A DNA stretch of 64,000 nt from JAXGMQ01 sp040768585 (GCA_040768585.1 JAXGMQ010000001.1:62001-126000); one strand, 5' to 3'. Positions 43,499-53,761 are shown, counted from the stretch's first letter. The notes: generated by a model not told the origin, from the sequence alone. Numbers and translations are program-made.

Positions 43499-43933
43499 CT
43501 ACTCCTCATTTTCTATGTCAGCCATTCTTTCCCAAATCCACGACTTGGGAAAGCCAAGCCTGTACAGTCTTTGAGCGAGTTTATCTCCTTCATACCTTCG
43601 ACGTTCTCTCTCAATTGCCTCTTTGAGCAACTCCTTCCAATCAACAGATGAGAGTGTCTTCTCAATCAGAGAGGAGGAAAGCCCCAGACCATACAGTTTT
43701 ATGCGGGTTTTTATTGGTCCCCACATCTTTCTTTTTATGTTTTCAATGTACTCTTCGGCAAACCTCTCGTCATCGATGTAGCCTGCCTGCTCAAGTTGAT
43801 TCCTTACTTCCTCGATTTCCTCTCTCGTGTACTCATGGTCTCCCATCCTTTTTTCGAGTTCAGACCACGTCCTGTCACGGTATGAGAGGAACATATATGC
43901 ATAATCAATCGGACTTAGCTTCTTTTTTGCCAT
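43499..43933 (-). CDS. recX: RecX regulatory protein
   Basis: 144 residues. It begins LSPIDYAYMFLSYRDRTWSELEKRM and has the helical RecX repeats ending WERMADIENEE. It inhibits RecA filaments. Its start lies inside recA, an overlap of 29 bases, consistent with coupled translation. Confidence 0.88.
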   Translation of the reverse strand: MAKKKLSPIDYAYMFLSYRDRTWSELEKRMGDHEYTREEIEEVRNQLEQAGYIDDERFAEEYIENIKRKMWGPIKTRIKLYGLGLSSSLIEKTLSSVDWKELLKEAIERERRRYEGDKLAQRLYRLGFPKSWIWERMADIENEE

Positions 43934-44957
43934 CCGTTTTGCTTACAAGACCATAGGCTTCTTTGATTCTCTTTTCGATTTCGTTGGCTATCTCAGGTTT
44001 TTCAACTATTGTTGCCTTTGCGTTTTCACGCCCCTGACCAAGCCGTTCACCATCAAATGAGAACCAAGTACCAGATTTATCGACGATATCGAGGTCAACT
44101 CCCATTGACAGTAGCTGAGACTCTCTTGAGATACCCGAACCGAATATAATGTCGAAGTTTGCTGTTCTGTAGGGAGGCGCAACCTTATTCTTGGCGACCT
44201 TCACTTTAACCTGGGCTCCGTACGCTCTATCAGCATCCTTGTAGGTCTCACCACGTTTGACTTCCATTCGGATAGTTGTGGCGAATTTCAAGGCTCTACC
44301 ACCAGGGGTTGTTTCCGGGTTGCCGAACATGACACCGATTTTTTCTCTGAGCTGGTTGATAAATATTCCGGCGGTTCTACTTTTACCCATGGCACCAGCA
44401 AGTTTCCTCATGGCTTTCGACATGAGTCTTGCCTGGAGACCAACCGAGGCATCACCCATTTCACCCTCAAGTTCCGCCTTTGGGACAAGGGCTGCAACCG
44501 AGTCGACCACAAACAAGTCAATTGCGCCAGAACGCGTGAGAATTTCAGCAATCTCTAGCGCTTGTTCTGCTGAGTCTGGCTGAGAAATGATGAGTTCGGA
44601 TAAATCAATTCCAAGTCTTTCAGCATAGGCTGGATCAAGAGCATGCTCTGCGTCTATGAATACCGCCTTGCCACCCATCTTCTGGCATGAAGCGATTGTT
44701 GTTAAGGCGATTGTCGTTTTTCCTGAGCCTTCTGAACCATAAATCTCGATGATTCTTCCTCTTGGGATACCGCCAACGCCAAGGGCAATATCAAGGGCTA
44801 GAATGCCTGTTGGAATCGCCTCAACACTCATGCGTCCATGGTCACCATCCAGGCGCATGATGGTGCCTCGACCATAGTTTTTTTCAATCGATGCAATGGC
44901 AGAGTCTAACGCTTTCTCCTTTTCTTCATTGATGGTTTTTTGACCTTCGTTTTTCAT
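43905..44957 (-). CDS. recA: Recombinase RecA
   Basis: 350 residues. Walker A GSEGSGKTT and the DNA-binding loops (SLGLQARLMSKAMRKL; FINQLREKIGVMFGNPETTPGG) are intact. It forms the filament that drives strand exchange and the SOS response. No LexA site is seen directly upstream because thpR adjoins by one base. The C-terminal tail is short and basic/acidic mixed, KKEAKSD. Confidence 0.98.
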   Translation of the reverse strand: MKNEGQKTINEEKEKALDSAIASIEKNYGRGTIMRLDGDHGRMSVEAIPTGILALDIALGVGGIPRGRIIEIYGSEGSGKTTIALTTIASCQKMGGKAVFIDAEHALDPAYAERLGIDLSELIISQPDSAEQALEIAEILTRSGAIDLFVVDSVAALVPKAELEGEMGDASVGLQARLMSKAMRKLAGAMGKSRTAGIFINQLREKIGVMFGNPETTPGGRALKFATTIRMEVKRGETYKDADRAYGAQVKVKVAKNKVAPPYRTANFDIIFGSGISRESQLLSMGVDLDIVDKSGTWFSFDGERLGQGRENAKATIVEKPEIANEIEKRIKEAYGLVSKTDGKKEAKSD

Positions 44958-45503
44958 TTAACTCCTTTTTGAGTACTCCCACAGGGGAGTGTATATTGGT
45001 CCTGCTTTTGTCAACTCGGATTTAAAGAATACCAAATCCGAAAAATATCCTTCTAAACTCTCTTCGAGTGTTTTAATTCTATGTACAAATTCGGCAGGGA
45101 CAGACGACTTAATCCTTCCAAGTGTGATGTGCGCATTGAAGGATTTGTCCATCTTGTCAAAACCTATCTTCTGTAATGAATCTTCGACCTGTTTGGCTAA
45201 CCTTAGAGCATCAGGACACTCAACCCCTTGCCAAAGCACCTTCGGATTCCTTGTGTTTGGGAACGCAGAAATTCCAGAAAGTTCAAAGGGGATTGGAAAG
45301 GTTGCATCAATCTTCGAAAGTGTCTTTTTTACTGATTCTATCTGTGAGTCGGTCACATCACCCAGGAACTTCAGTGTAATGTGGAACCTTCCTGGCTTTG
45401 TCCAAGATGCTTTTATGTCAGCCTTCTTTAATGAATCTACTACATCTCTCAAGTATTTCTCAATATTCTCTGAAAGTGTGAGTGCGATAAACGTTCTTGT
45501 CAT
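44958..45503 (-). CDS. thpR: RNA 2',3'-cyclic phosphodiesterase (ThpR/LigT)
   Basis: 181 residues with the two HxTx motifs of the 2H family, FHITLKF and NAHITLGRI. It opens 2',3'-cyclic phosphates or ligates tRNA halves in vitro; its physiological role is unclear. It overlaps rimO by 4 bases and directly precedes recA, a common order in Firmicutes. Confidence 0.92.
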   Translation of the reverse strand: MTRTFIALTLSENIEKYLRDVVDSLKKADIKASWTKPGRFHITLKFLGDVTDSQIESVKKTLSKIDATFPIPFELSGISAFPNTRNPKVLWQGVECPDALRLAKQVEDSLQKIGFDKMDKSFNAHITLGRIKSSVPAEFVHRIKTLEESLEGYFSDLVFFKSELTKAGPIYTPLWEYSKRS

Positions 45504-46801
45504 GCCAACTCACCTTCAAGGTCATACTCATCGCAACAAGTGATATTGACCTTCACTATATCCCCGGGTTCACAGTCTGCACTCAGCACTGTTATCCCAC
45601 AGTCAATCTCTGGCGCATCGGCTTTGGTTCTGCCAACTGCGTAATCCTCGTAGACGAAGTCTACAATCGCCTCTTGAGTTGTGCCGATGAGTTTTTCGTT
45701 TCTGGATAGTGATATCTCCGACTGAAGGCACATCAATCTATCTCTGCGCTCTTCAACCTTCTCTTTGTCAATCTTTCCTTTGAGTGAGTATGCCTTTGTT
45801 CCCTTCTCATCTGAGTAGGTGAAAACCCCAAGCCTATCAAACTCGATTTCATGTATAAGATCAAAAAGCTCCTCAAACTCTGAATCAGACTCACCCGGAA
45901 AACCAACGATGAGCGACGTTCGAAGAATAGCGTTTGGAAATTCTTTCCTAATGAATTTGAGCATGTCATAAATCTCTTCCGAATCTGGTTTGGGTCGATT
46001 CATGTTGGTAAGAATACGATTGTTGATGTGCTGTAAGGGAATGTCAAAATACGGAAGTACTTTTTTATTCTTGTAAGCCTGGAGTGTCCTTTCGGAAAGG
46101 TGCATTGGGTTGGAGTATAGAATCCTTATCCACTCAAGCTCGTGAATCTCTGATAGAGATGCTGTAAGATCAGCCAAGTCATACTTTGGGTTTGCATCAA
46201 GCCCAACTATTGATGAATCCTGAGCGATGATTATAAGCTCTCTTGTTCCGTCCTCAGCCAACGTCTTTGCTTCCGCGATATTGTTGGCAAGAGGGAAGCT
46301 TTTATAGGCTCCTCTTATCGATGGTATCTGACAGTAGGAGCAGGTATGGGAACACCCCTCCGCTACACGAAGGTAGGAAACATGAGGTAGCATCAAACCG
46401 AGTCTAGGTAGAAGAGAACCTTCATTCGTTGGGTATGGCAGATTGCTCAATGAGCCAATAAGCTCCGGAACTTTTGAGTTTTGACCAACACCGAGAAAAC
46501 CATCAACACTTGGGTATCGTGATTGGAGCTCATCAAGCGACATTTGTGGCCAACAACCTGTCACGTAGATCCTCTTGATGTTTCCCTTTTTCTTTTCCTT
46601 AAGTGCTTCCTCGATTGCCAATGAACTCTCAGTTCGGGCGTCAGCAATAAATGAACAGGTATTTACGATAAGAACATCGCAGTCATCAATATCGAGTGTC
46701 ACATCGAATCCTGCTTGAGCAACAGCAGCCATCATCTGCTCTGCGTCAACAAGCGCTTTTGGACATCCTAATGCTTGAATCGATACCCTCTCCCGCTTCA
46801 T
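45500..46801 (-). CDS. rimO: Ribosomal protein S12 methylthiotransferase RimO
   Basis: 433 residues. The N-terminal UPF0004 domain has the cluster cysteines in GCPKALVDAE, VNTCSFI and TGCWPQM. The radical SAM motif is CSHTCSYCQIP, and a TRAM domain ends the protein. It modifies Asp in S12. The neighbours lon (1-base overlap of lon's stop with this start) and thpR indicate one operon. Confidence 0.93.
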   Translation of the reverse strand: MKRERVSIQALGCPKALVDAEQMMAAVAQAGFDVTLDIDDCDVLIVNTCSFIADARTESSLAIEEALKEKKKGNIKRIYVTGCWPQMSLDELQSRYPSVDGFLGVGQNSKVPELIGSLSNLPYPTNEGSLLPRLGLMLPHVSYLRVAEGCSHTCSYCQIPSIRGAYKSFPLANNIAEAKTLAEDGTRELIIIAQDSSIVGLDANPKYDLADLTASLSEIHELEWIRILYSNPMHLSERTLQAYKNKKVLPYFDIPLQHINNRILTNMNRPKPDSEEIYDMLKFIRKEFPNAILRTSLIVGFPGESDSEFEELFDLIHEIEFDRLGVFTYSDEKGTKAYSLKGKIDKEKVEERRDRLMCLQSEISLSRNEKLIGTTQEAIVDFVYEDYAVGRTKADAPEIDCGITVLSADCEPGDIVKVNITCCDEYDLEGELA

Positions 46802-49146
46802 TATTTCTCAACCAACGCCACAGAGAGCACATCTGAGATCTTATCTACCAGCACAAACTCCATTTCCTTTTTTACCATCTCTGGAACTTTCTTGAGGTTT
46901 GGTTCATTGTCACGAGGGAGAATCACTTTAAACACACCACTTCTGTGGGCAGCCAAAACCTTTTCCTTCACCCCACCGATTGGCAATACGTTGCCATTGA
47001 GTGTGACTTCGCCAGTCATGGCAACTGCTGAGCTAACCGGGATTCTTCTAATGGTTGAAACCAGCGACGTCACGATGCCGATTCCAGCTGACGGTCCATC
47101 CTTTGGGATTGCACCTTCTGGGAAATGAACGTGGATATCGTGTTTATCAATGTCAAATTCTTCTGGGATATGGAGTTCCTGCCTATGCGCTCTTACAAAT
47201 GAAAGCGCTGCCTGGGCAGACTCTTTCATCACGTCGCCAAGTTGACCTGTAAGGATGAGTTTTCCAGTTCCCTTCATGAGAGTACTCTCAATACAGAGCA
47301 CCTCTCCACCGTTTTCAGTGACTGCAAGTCCCGTGACAGTTCCTATCACATCCTGTTTTCTCTGGACGTCCGACTTGAAAACGGGCACATCGAGGTAATC
47401 TGGAAGTATCTCTGGGGTAATAACTCTCTTTCCCTCAATATCGGATGCGACCTTCTGCTTGGCAAGTTTCCTCATGAGTTTAGCAATCTGTCTCTCAAGC
47501 GAGCGAAGACCAGCTTCCCTTGTGTATCTTCTGATTATCTTCTTGATTGTCTCATCCTCAAGCTCGATGTCATCGGTGGTAAGACCGTTGTTCTCAAGCT
47601 GTTTTGGAATAAGGAAATTCTTGGCAATGAAGACCTTGTCATACTGGGTGTAACCAGGAATCACAATCGTCTCCATCCTGTCAAAGAGAGCCTGCGGGAT
47701 AGTATGGATGACGTTTGCTGTTGTGATGAATAATACGTCTGAGAGATCGTATGTAATCTCAAGGTAGTGGTCAGAAAACGTTGTGTTTTGTTCCGGGTCA
47801 AGGGCTTCTAATAACGCAGACGTTGGGTCTCCCCTGAAATCGAGCCCGACCTTGTCAATCTCATCAAGTAGGAAAACGGGGTTTGAGGAACCGGCTTGTT
47901 TCATGCCCTGAATGATCCTGCCAGGCAATGCCCCAACATAGGTTCTCCTGTGACCTCGAATCTCTGCCTCATCTTTGATGCCGCCAAGTGACAACCTGAC
48001 AAACTTTCTACCCATTGCTCTGGCAACAGATTTACCCAAAGAGGTCTTACCGACACCGGGAGGGCCAACAAGACAGATGATTGGACTTTTGGTTTTTGGC
48101 GAGAGCTGTCTTACTGCCAAATACTCAAGTATGCGTTCCTTGACTTCTTCGAGGTCGTAGTGGTCTTCATTCAAAATCTTTTCTGCCTCAACAACATTGA
48201 GGGTATCTTCAGTTTTAACTTCCCACGGAAGGTCAAAAATCCAGTCGAGATAATTCCTTACAACACCAGCCTCAGCGGACATGGGGGGCATCTTCGAGAG
48301 TTTGTCTAGCTGTTCGTTGATTGCATCAACGACATGATCAGGCAATCCCTTTCTTTCTTCGAGTTTCTTCCTGAAAGCCGAAATATCAGATGCGTATTCA
48401 CTAGAGGTTTCACCAAGCTCTTTCTGGATAGACTTAAGTTGCTCTCTCAAATAAAACTCTTTTTGGGTTTTATCTATTTTACTCTTAACGTCCATCTCAA
48501 TCTTCTGCTGGATTTTCATTATTTCGAGTTCAGCAGCAATCTTAGCAATCAAAACCTCAAGCCTCGTTTGGGTTGAAACTATCGATAGAACTTCTTGTTT
48601 CTCCACAATGGGCAGGTTGCAATTTGCGCAAACAATATCAACAAGTTGATTTGGGTCTGTAACGTTGCCCAAACCAAGCAGAATCTCTGGAAGCAATCTT
48701 TTATTTGTTCTGAAGTACTCGTCAAACTTCTCTGACAGAACCTTCATCAGCGCTTTTACATGAGGGGTAATGACACCGACAGGCATTATTGGTGTGACAT
48801 CAACATACTGGATATCATCAACCTCAAAATTACTATCAATCCTGACTCTTTCAAGTCCTTCGACAATAATTCGTAGGTTTCCATCGGGCATTCTTTGCTG
48901 TATCTGCAAAAGCTCGCAGCCTACCCCAATGTCGTAAAGCTGATCCATGTTTGGTGAATCTATCTGTTCAGAGCGTTGTGTAAGACAAACAATTTTCCTA
49001 TCTGTTGCATAAGCTCTCTCGACCGCTGCGATTGATTTGTCTCTGCCAATGATAAGCGGCACCGTCATCATTGGGAACATGACAAGGTTCCTAAGCGGCA
49101 AAAGTGGAGCTGAGCCTACATCCCATCTCTTATTATCATCAGACAT
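46801..49146 (-). CDS. lon: ATP-dependent protease Lon
   Basis: 781 residues, full length. An N-terminal substrate domain is followed by Walker A GPPGVGKTSLGKS (about 363) and Walker B FLLDEIDKVG. The Ser-Lys protease domain has Ser in PKDGPSAGIG and Lys in GGVKEKVLAAHRSG. It degrades misfolded and regulatory proteins. It follows clpX by 5 bases. Confidence 0.97.
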   Translation of the reverse strand: MSDDNKRWDVGSAPLLPLRNLVMFPMMTVPLIIGRDKSIAAVERAYATDRKIVCLTQRSEQIDSPNMDQLYDIGVGCELLQIQQRMPDGNLRIIVEGLERVRIDSNFEVDDIQYVDVTPIMPVGVITPHVKALMKVLSEKFDEYFRTNKRLLPEILLGLGNVTDPNQLVDIVCANCNLPIVEKQEVLSIVSTQTRLEVLIAKIAAELEIMKIQQKIEMDVKSKIDKTQKEFYLREQLKSIQKELGETSSEYASDISAFRKKLEERKGLPDHVVDAINEQLDKLSKMPPMSAEAGVVRNYLDWIFDLPWEVKTEDTLNVVEAEKILNEDHYDLEEVKERILEYLAVRQLSPKTKSPIICLVGPPGVGKTSLGKSVARAMGRKFVRLSLGGIKDEAEIRGHRRTYVGALPGRIIQGMKQAGSSNPVFLLDEIDKVGLDFRGDPTSALLEALDPEQNTTFSDHYLEITYDLSDVLFITTANVIHTIPQALFDRMETIVIPGYTQYDKVFIAKNFLIPKQLENNGLTTDDIELEDETIKKIIRRYTREAGLRSLERQIAKLMRKLAKQKVASDIEGKRVITPEILPDYLDVPVFKSDVQRKQDVIGTVTGLAVTENGGEVLCIESTLMKGTGKLILTGQLGDVMKESAQAALSFVRAHRQELHIPEEFDIDKHDIHVHFPEGAIPKDGPSAGIGIVTSLVSTIRRIPVSSAVAMTGEVTLNGNVLPIGGVKEKVLAAHRSGVFKVILPRDNEPNLKKVPEMVKKEMEFVLVDKISDVLSVALVEK

Positions 49147-49151
49147 GCTAA

Positions 49152-50396
49152 TTACGCTATCCTCCTCATTATTTGTCCATCTGAGTCTATTAAAACAGCA
49201 GGCTTGTCTCCAGAAACAACTTCCCCATCAATTACACATTTTGCCACAGTTTGGTCAGATGGCAAATCGTAGAGAACCTCAAGCATTATCTTCTCAAAGA
49301 TTGTTTTCAAGGCTCTTGCACCTGTTCCAAATCCCTTTGCTCTCTTGGCAATCTCCTCCAGTGCCCCATCTGTTATCTCAAGCTCAGCGCCCTCTGCTTC
49401 AAGAAGATGCTTGTACTGCGCAACAAGAGAGTTTCTTGGTTCAATCAGAATTCTTTTGAGTTCCTCAACAGAGAGCTCTGAAACCGAGGTGACAATCGGA
49501 AATCGACCGGCGAACTCGGGAATTAGACCAAACTTCAATAGGTCGTCTGGTGTGACTTTGGATAGAAGTTCTGTGTCAGTGTAGGTAATGCTCTCCGATG
49601 TGTTATAGCCAACTCTTCTGTGACCGAGTCTGTTGGCGATTATTTTTGCCATACCCTCGAACATACCACCACAGATGAAGAGTATCTTGGATGTGTCAAC
49701 CTGAAGAAACTCTTGCTGTGGGTGTTTTCTGCCGCCCTGAGGTGGAACATTGCAAACAGTGCCTTCAACAATCTTAAGGAGCGCCTGTTGAACGCCCTCG
49801 CCAGAGACGTCTCTTGTGATGGAGCGATTCTCAGATTTGCGCCCTATCTTATCAATTTCGTCGATATAGACTATCCCGATTTGCGCTGCTTCAATATCGT
49901 AGTTTGCATTTCTAAGAAGTCCCACAAGCACGTTCTCAACATCCTCGCCGACATAACCGGCTTCAGTTAGTGTGGTTGCATCAGCAATATAAAATGGAAC
50001 ATTGAGAATCTTTGCCAACGTTTTGGCAATGAGAGTTTTTCCAGAACCAGTTGGGCCAATCAAGAGAACATTTGATTTCTCGATGTCAACTGATGCGTTC
50101 CTCAGGGAGAGAGCAGAACGATAGTGCTTGTAGACCGCAACTGATATAACCTTCTTTGCCACATCTTGACCCACAATGTACTTGTCGAGTTTCGAGTGAA
50201 TTTCCTTGGGTACCGGGATGTGTCCCATGTGGTGTCTTATCTTCTGGAGTGAACCATCCTTCAGAACTCCGTTAGCAAGCCTTATGCACTGCTCGCAGAT
50301 CAAAGCTCCATCTTCACCCTCAAGACCCCTTAAATTGTTAGTAAGCTGCTTACCGCAGAATGAACAGAACTTGTCTTGTGTGTCCTCATTAACCAT
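49152..50396 (-). CDS. clpX: ATP-dependent unfoldase ClpX
   Basis: 414 residues. The N-terminal C4 zinc domain (CSFCGKQL ... CEQCI) is followed by the AAA+ core with GPTGSGKTLIAKTLA and YIDEIDKIGRKSE. It unfolds substrates for ClpP. It overlaps clpP by 8 bases, and the order clpP-clpX is conserved. Confidence 0.97.
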   Translation of the reverse strand: MVNEDTQDKFCSFCGKQLTNNLRGLEGEDGALICEQCIRLANGVLKDGSLQKIRHHMGHIPVPKEIHSKLDKYIVGQDVAKKVISVAVYKHYRSALSLRNASVDIEKSNVLLIGPTGSGKTLIAKTLAKILNVPFYIADATTLTEAGYVGEDVENVLVGLLRNANYDIEAAQIGIVYIDEIDKIGRKSENRSITRDVSGEGVQQALLKIVEGTVCNVPPQGGRKHPQQEFLQVDTSKILFICGGMFEGMAKIIANRLGHRRVGYNTSESITYTDTELLSKVTPDDLLKFGLIPEFAGRFPIVTSVSELSVEELKRILIEPRNSLVAQYKHLLEAEGAELEITDGALEEIAKRAKGFGTGARALKTIFEKIMLEVLYDLPSDQTVAKCVIDGEVVSGDKPAVLIDSDGQIMRRIA

Positions 50397-50988
50397 GAGT
50401 ACCAGCTACTCTGTTTATAACCTTGTCAGCCAATCCATAGGCAACAGCCTCATCAGCGGACATGAAGTAGTCCCTCTCGGTGTCATGTTTGATTTTGTCT
50501 ATCGGTTGACCTGTATGCTTGGCTAGGATTTCGTTGAGGTTCTTTTTGAGCCTGAGCATTTCGTTTGCCTGAATCTCAACATCTGTTGCTTGACCCTGTG
50601 CTCCGCCTGCGACTTGGTGAATCATGACTCTGGCGTGTGGAAGCACAAATCTCTTGCCATTCTCGCCAGCCGCCAACAGCAATGCGCCCATTGATGCGGC
50701 CTGCCCTATACAAATTGTTGAGACGGGAGCTTGCACAAACTGCATTGTATCATAGATGGCAAGACCTGATGTGACAACTCCACCTGGGGAGTTGATATAA
50801 AGGCTTATCTCCTTTTTTGGGTCATCGGCATCAAGATACAGAAGCTGCGCAACAACGGTGCTTGCAACCGTATCCTCGATGTGGTCGCCTGATAGGAAGA
50901 TGATTCTGTCCTTCAGAAGTCTGGAATAAATATCATACTGACGTTCCCCTGTGCCAGTCTGCTCAATTACCCATGGTATCGCGCTCAT
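50389..50988 (-). CDS. clpP: ATP-dependent Clp protease proteolytic subunit ClpP
   Basis: 199 residues. Catalytic Ser in GQAASMGALLLA, His in PHARVMIHQ and Asp later, as in all active ClpP. It forms the 14-subunit barrel. It follows tig by 6 bases. Confidence 0.97.
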   Translation of the reverse strand: MSAIPWVIEQTGTGERQYDIYSRLLKDRIIFLSGDHIEDTVASTVVAQLLYLDADDPKKEISLYINSPGGVVTSGLAIYDTMQFVQAPVSTICIGQAASMGALLLAAGENGKRFVLPHARVMIHQVAGGAQGQATDVEIQANEMLRLKKNLNEILAKHTGQPIDKIKHDTERDYFMSADEAVAYGLADKVINRVAGTHG

Positions 50989-50994
50989 TTGACT

Positions 50995-52251
50995 CTACTC
51001 CTCTTTGAGTTGAGCCTTCCCCAAAATAAATTCGAGCGTTTTTCTCCTTTGGATGTTTGATGATATGTTCTCTCTCAAGGTGTCGAAATCCACACCCTTA
51101 GTCTGTTTTCTTGCCTTGAGCATCGCTTTGACTTGCGTGAATTCTTGTTCGATTTCCTCTTCTGAGGGCTCGATATTCTCTTGACGGGTGTATTCCTCAA
51201 AGATGATGTCCAGCTTTGTTTGGTTTACTGCCCTTGGGGTTAGCTCTTCTCTTAGTTTATCTTCGTCTATCTCTCGCTTGGAGAGGTAGATATCCAGCGT
51301 TATGTTTTTCTGTGAGAGCTCATTTTCAAATCTTCTGAGCTCATCCTCAACTGCCGACTGTTTGAGAATTTCTGGGATTTCTAGTTTTGTGTTCTCAACC
51401 AGCTGTTTTGCAAGTTCATTATTGATTGCTTGCTCTTTTGCTCTGACTGCTTGTGATTCAAGCTCCGCCTTTATCAGGTCCTTGAGTGCCTGCAGTGAAT
51501 CGATTGAAAGCGTTTTGGCAAATTCATCATCAAGCTTTGGGAGAGAAAGTTCTTTGATCTCACCAATCTTGACCTCAATTTCAACCTCATCTTCGCTGTC
51601 GGACAGTTTTGTCTTTACTCTTTTGACATCGCCTGTCTCAACACCCATGAGATTCTTGTCAAAACCTTTTACAAAGTCCTCACGACCAACCTCGACAAGC
51701 TCCTCTTTCCAACGTCCTGTAGGCTCATCATCAACCACAGTCGACCAGTCAAAGTATACAAAATCCTTCTCCTTAGCCTTTCTGTCAACAGCAGCCATCG
51801 TGGCATGTTGCTTCTGAAGTCTTTCAAGAGCGTCGTTGATGTCTTTTTCTGATACATCGAACTTCTTGTATTTTACTGTGATCTTCGCTGGTTCAAGGAG
51901 TTTGAATTCTGGAATGAAATACACTGACACAGAAATTTTGCAAGACTCTTCATCTTCAAACGAGTCGACAACGACCTCAGGTCTTCCAACCATTCTGATG
52001 CTCTTGTCCTCGAGCATTTTTCGTAAAACCTGTCTTGCTGCTATGTCAACGTACTCATCCTTTAGAAACGCAATACCAACATGCGCCTTAAAGAGGGAGA
52101 AGGGTGCCTTCCCCGGCCTAAAACCAGGTATGCGAACCCGTGACTTGTTTGTGTTGTACACCTGCTTGAAGCCCTGTCGGACCTCCTCAGCAGAGAACCC
52201 AGCCTTCCCGACCAACTCTGTGGGGTTGTCGGTTATTATGTTCAATTCCAT
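50995..52251 (-). CDS. tig: Trigger factor
   Basis: 418 residues. The ribosome-binding tail motif appears as RIPGFRPGKAPFSLF (about 40-54), followed by a PPIase-like middle and a helical C-terminal arm. It meets nascent chains at the ribosome. A tRNA-Gly ends 13 bases before the ATG; AGAAGG in that gap is the ribosome site. It leads the clpP-clpX-lon block. Confidence 0.93.
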   Translation of the reverse strand: MELNIITDNPTELVGKAGFSAEEVRQGFKQVYNTNKSRVRIPGFRPGKAPFSLFKAHVGIAFLKDEYVDIAARQVLRKMLEDKSIRMVGRPEVVVDSFEDEESCKISVSVYFIPEFKLLEPAKITVKYKKFDVSEKDINDALERLQKQHATMAAVDRKAKEKDFVYFDWSTVVDDEPTGRWKEELVEVGREDFVKGFDKNLMGVETGDVKRVKTKLSDSEDEVEIEVKIGEIKELSLPKLDDEFAKTLSIDSLQALKDLIKAELESQAVRAKEQAINNELAKQLVENTKLEIPEILKQSAVEDELRRFENELSQKNITLDIYLSKREIDEDKLREELTPRAVNQTKLDIIFEEYTRQENIEPSEEEIEQEFTQVKAMLKARKQTKGVDFDTLRENISSNIQRRKTLEFILGKAQLKEE

Positions 52252-52263
52252 TTAAAAGCCTTC

Positions 52264-52339
<76 letters not shown>

Positions 52340-52351
52340 TTCTTTATCTAC

Positions 52352-52437
52352 TGGTGCGAAGGGCGGGACTTGAACCCGCACGGGTTTTATCCCACTGGAT
52401 CCTAAGTCCAGCGCGTCTGCCATTCCGCCACCCTCGC
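52352..52437 (-). tRNA. tRNA-Leu (TAG)
   Basis: A long tRNA with a variable arm of the type II class. Acceptor GCGAGGG/CCTTCGC, anticodon loop CTTAGGA giving TAG, encoded CCA at 52352-52354. Confidence 0.92.
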
Positions 52438-52487
52438 AGCACCAAAGTGATTTTTCAAACTGCTTGCGCTATTATAAAGAGCACAGG

Positions 52488-53459
52488 TTAATTTTCAAGG
52501 GTTACAGCCAGGGATTCCCTGCAGAACGTGTCCCAGCCGTGATCCGATGAGAGTAACAGACAATTGGGTTTGTGAACACCCTCCGAAAAGCCGAGTGACC
52601 TAAACGAGTCGATGGTTCTCTTCTTAGAGGACGATATCGTTGTTCTTGCCGTGTTTATTCCGTTTTTTAGGAATCCATTGAGTGACAAGCTGATAAGATT
52701 TTTCTCAATTTCCTGGGTGTCTCTGAGTGAAATGACTCCGATACCTTCAACCCTACCAAGGTCGGACTCTCTAATGAGACCGACAATCATACCGATCATT
52801 TCAACACCCTTAAATGCCTGGTGTGAGATATCACCATTCATCTCACCACCTGAAAGCATCTTGCACTCGCCAAGCCATCTCTGACGTGGTTCTCTCTCTG
52901 GCAGGTCTCTTCTTATCTCTGTCTCACCCAGGTCTGAAAGTGCTATCACCTGCGAAGCCTCGTCGATTGAATCGAGCCTCCAGGGTACTATCGAAACACC
53001 AGGGATCTGTTTAATCTCAAACTCTTTATACTCATGGATATACATATCCAACTGAGGGAATACCATGAATCCATGAGGTTTTAGGGATGCTGATATGTAG
53101 TCAGTTCCAACACATGGAACTTCGAGTTGAACATAGCTGAAAACGCCTGTTCTTGAGAGTTGGTTAACCACTGCAAAGATGAGTTTTGGCGCCACGTCGA
53201 GTCTGTCTACTGTGGTTGAGACGACGATGGATGTGATGGTTATGCCCTCTTCGAGGTAAATACCACATGCATAGCCAACAAGGGAGGTTCCGGATTCGGC
53301 TATCACCACGATATCGGCGTTTTTGAGAGGCTCCCTCACTTCGTCAAGGACCCTCCTCTGGACCTCATCACAAAGCTTGACGGATGTTATCTCCCGCCTC
53401 GCGAAATCCATTAACCTGCGATGTTTATCAGCCCAGACTCTATATGTGATTTCTTTCAT
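52488..53459 (-). CDS. GNAT-like acyltransferase, two-domain
   Basis: 323 residues from ATG 53459. The open frame extends upstream to 53555, but that part only re-reads tRNA-Lys. The pattern IVVIAESGTSLVGYACGIYLEEGITITSIVV resembles a GNAT fold, and a second, more diverged copy (MIGMIVGLIRESDLGRVEGIGVISL, then TISSSKKRTIDSFRSLGF) suggests a tandem GNAT. The substrate is unknown. No ribosome site is visible in the 23 bases after the tRNA. It interrupts a run of same-strand tRNA genes. Confidence 0.55.
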   Translation of the reverse strand: MKEITYRVWADKHRRLMDFARREITSVKLCDEVQRRVLDEVREPLKNADIVVIAESGTSLVGYACGIYLEEGITITSIVVSTTVDRLDVAPKLIFAVVNQLSRTGVFSYVQLEVPCVGTDYISASLKPHGFMVFPQLDMYIHEYKEFEIKQIPGVSIVPWRLDSIDEASQVIALSDLGETEIRRDLPEREPRQRWLGECKMLSGGEMNGDISHQAFKGVEMIGMIVGLIRESDLGRVEGIGVISLRDTQEIEKNLISLSLNGFLKNGINTARTTISSSKKRTIDSFRSLGFSEGVHKPNCLLLSSDHGWDTFCRESLAVTLEN

Positions 53460-53482
53460 TTGACAGATTGTATAAAGGGAAG

Positions 53483-53558
53483 TGGTGGGTTGCAAGGGAC
53501 TCGAACCCCCAACCGCCTGATTAAGAGTCAGATGCTCTACCGATTGAGCTAGCAACCC
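53483..53558 (-). tRNA. tRNA-Lys (CTT)
   Basis: Acceptor GGGTTGC/GCAACCC, anticodon loop CTCTTAA giving CTT, and encoded CCA at 53483-53485. It lies 23 bases before the GNAT-like gene. Confidence 0.92.
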
Positions 53559-53578
53559 ACAATTAGTTTCGCTACCTT

Positions 53579-53655
53579 TGGCGCGCCCAGCAGGAGTCGA
53601 ACCCGCAACCTACGGATCCGAAGTCCGTCGCTCTATCCAATTGAGCTATAGGCGC
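53579..53655 (-). tRNA. tRNA-Arg (TCG)
   Basis: Acceptor GCGCCTA/TGGGCGC (one G-U pair), anticodon loop CTTCGGA giving TCG, encoded CCA at 53579-53581. Confidence 0.9.
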
Positions 53656-53660
53656 GCAAG

Positions 53661-53737
53661 TGGTGAGCCCAGCAGGAGTCGAACCTGCGACCTGCGGTTT
53701 AGGAGACCGCCGCTCTATCCAACTGAGCTATGGGCCC
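53661..53737 (-). tRNA. tRNA-Arg (CCT)
   Basis: Acceptor GGGCCCA/TGGGCTC, anticodon loop CTCCTAA giving CCT, encoded CCA at 53661-53663. Confidence 0.92.
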
Positions 53738-53761
53738 CAAATTACATCCAGTGCGAAAAAA

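Noticed and set aside
53460..53555. N-terminal extension of the GNAT-like gene
   Set aside because: It is the translation of tRNA-Lys itself; the gene starts at 53459.
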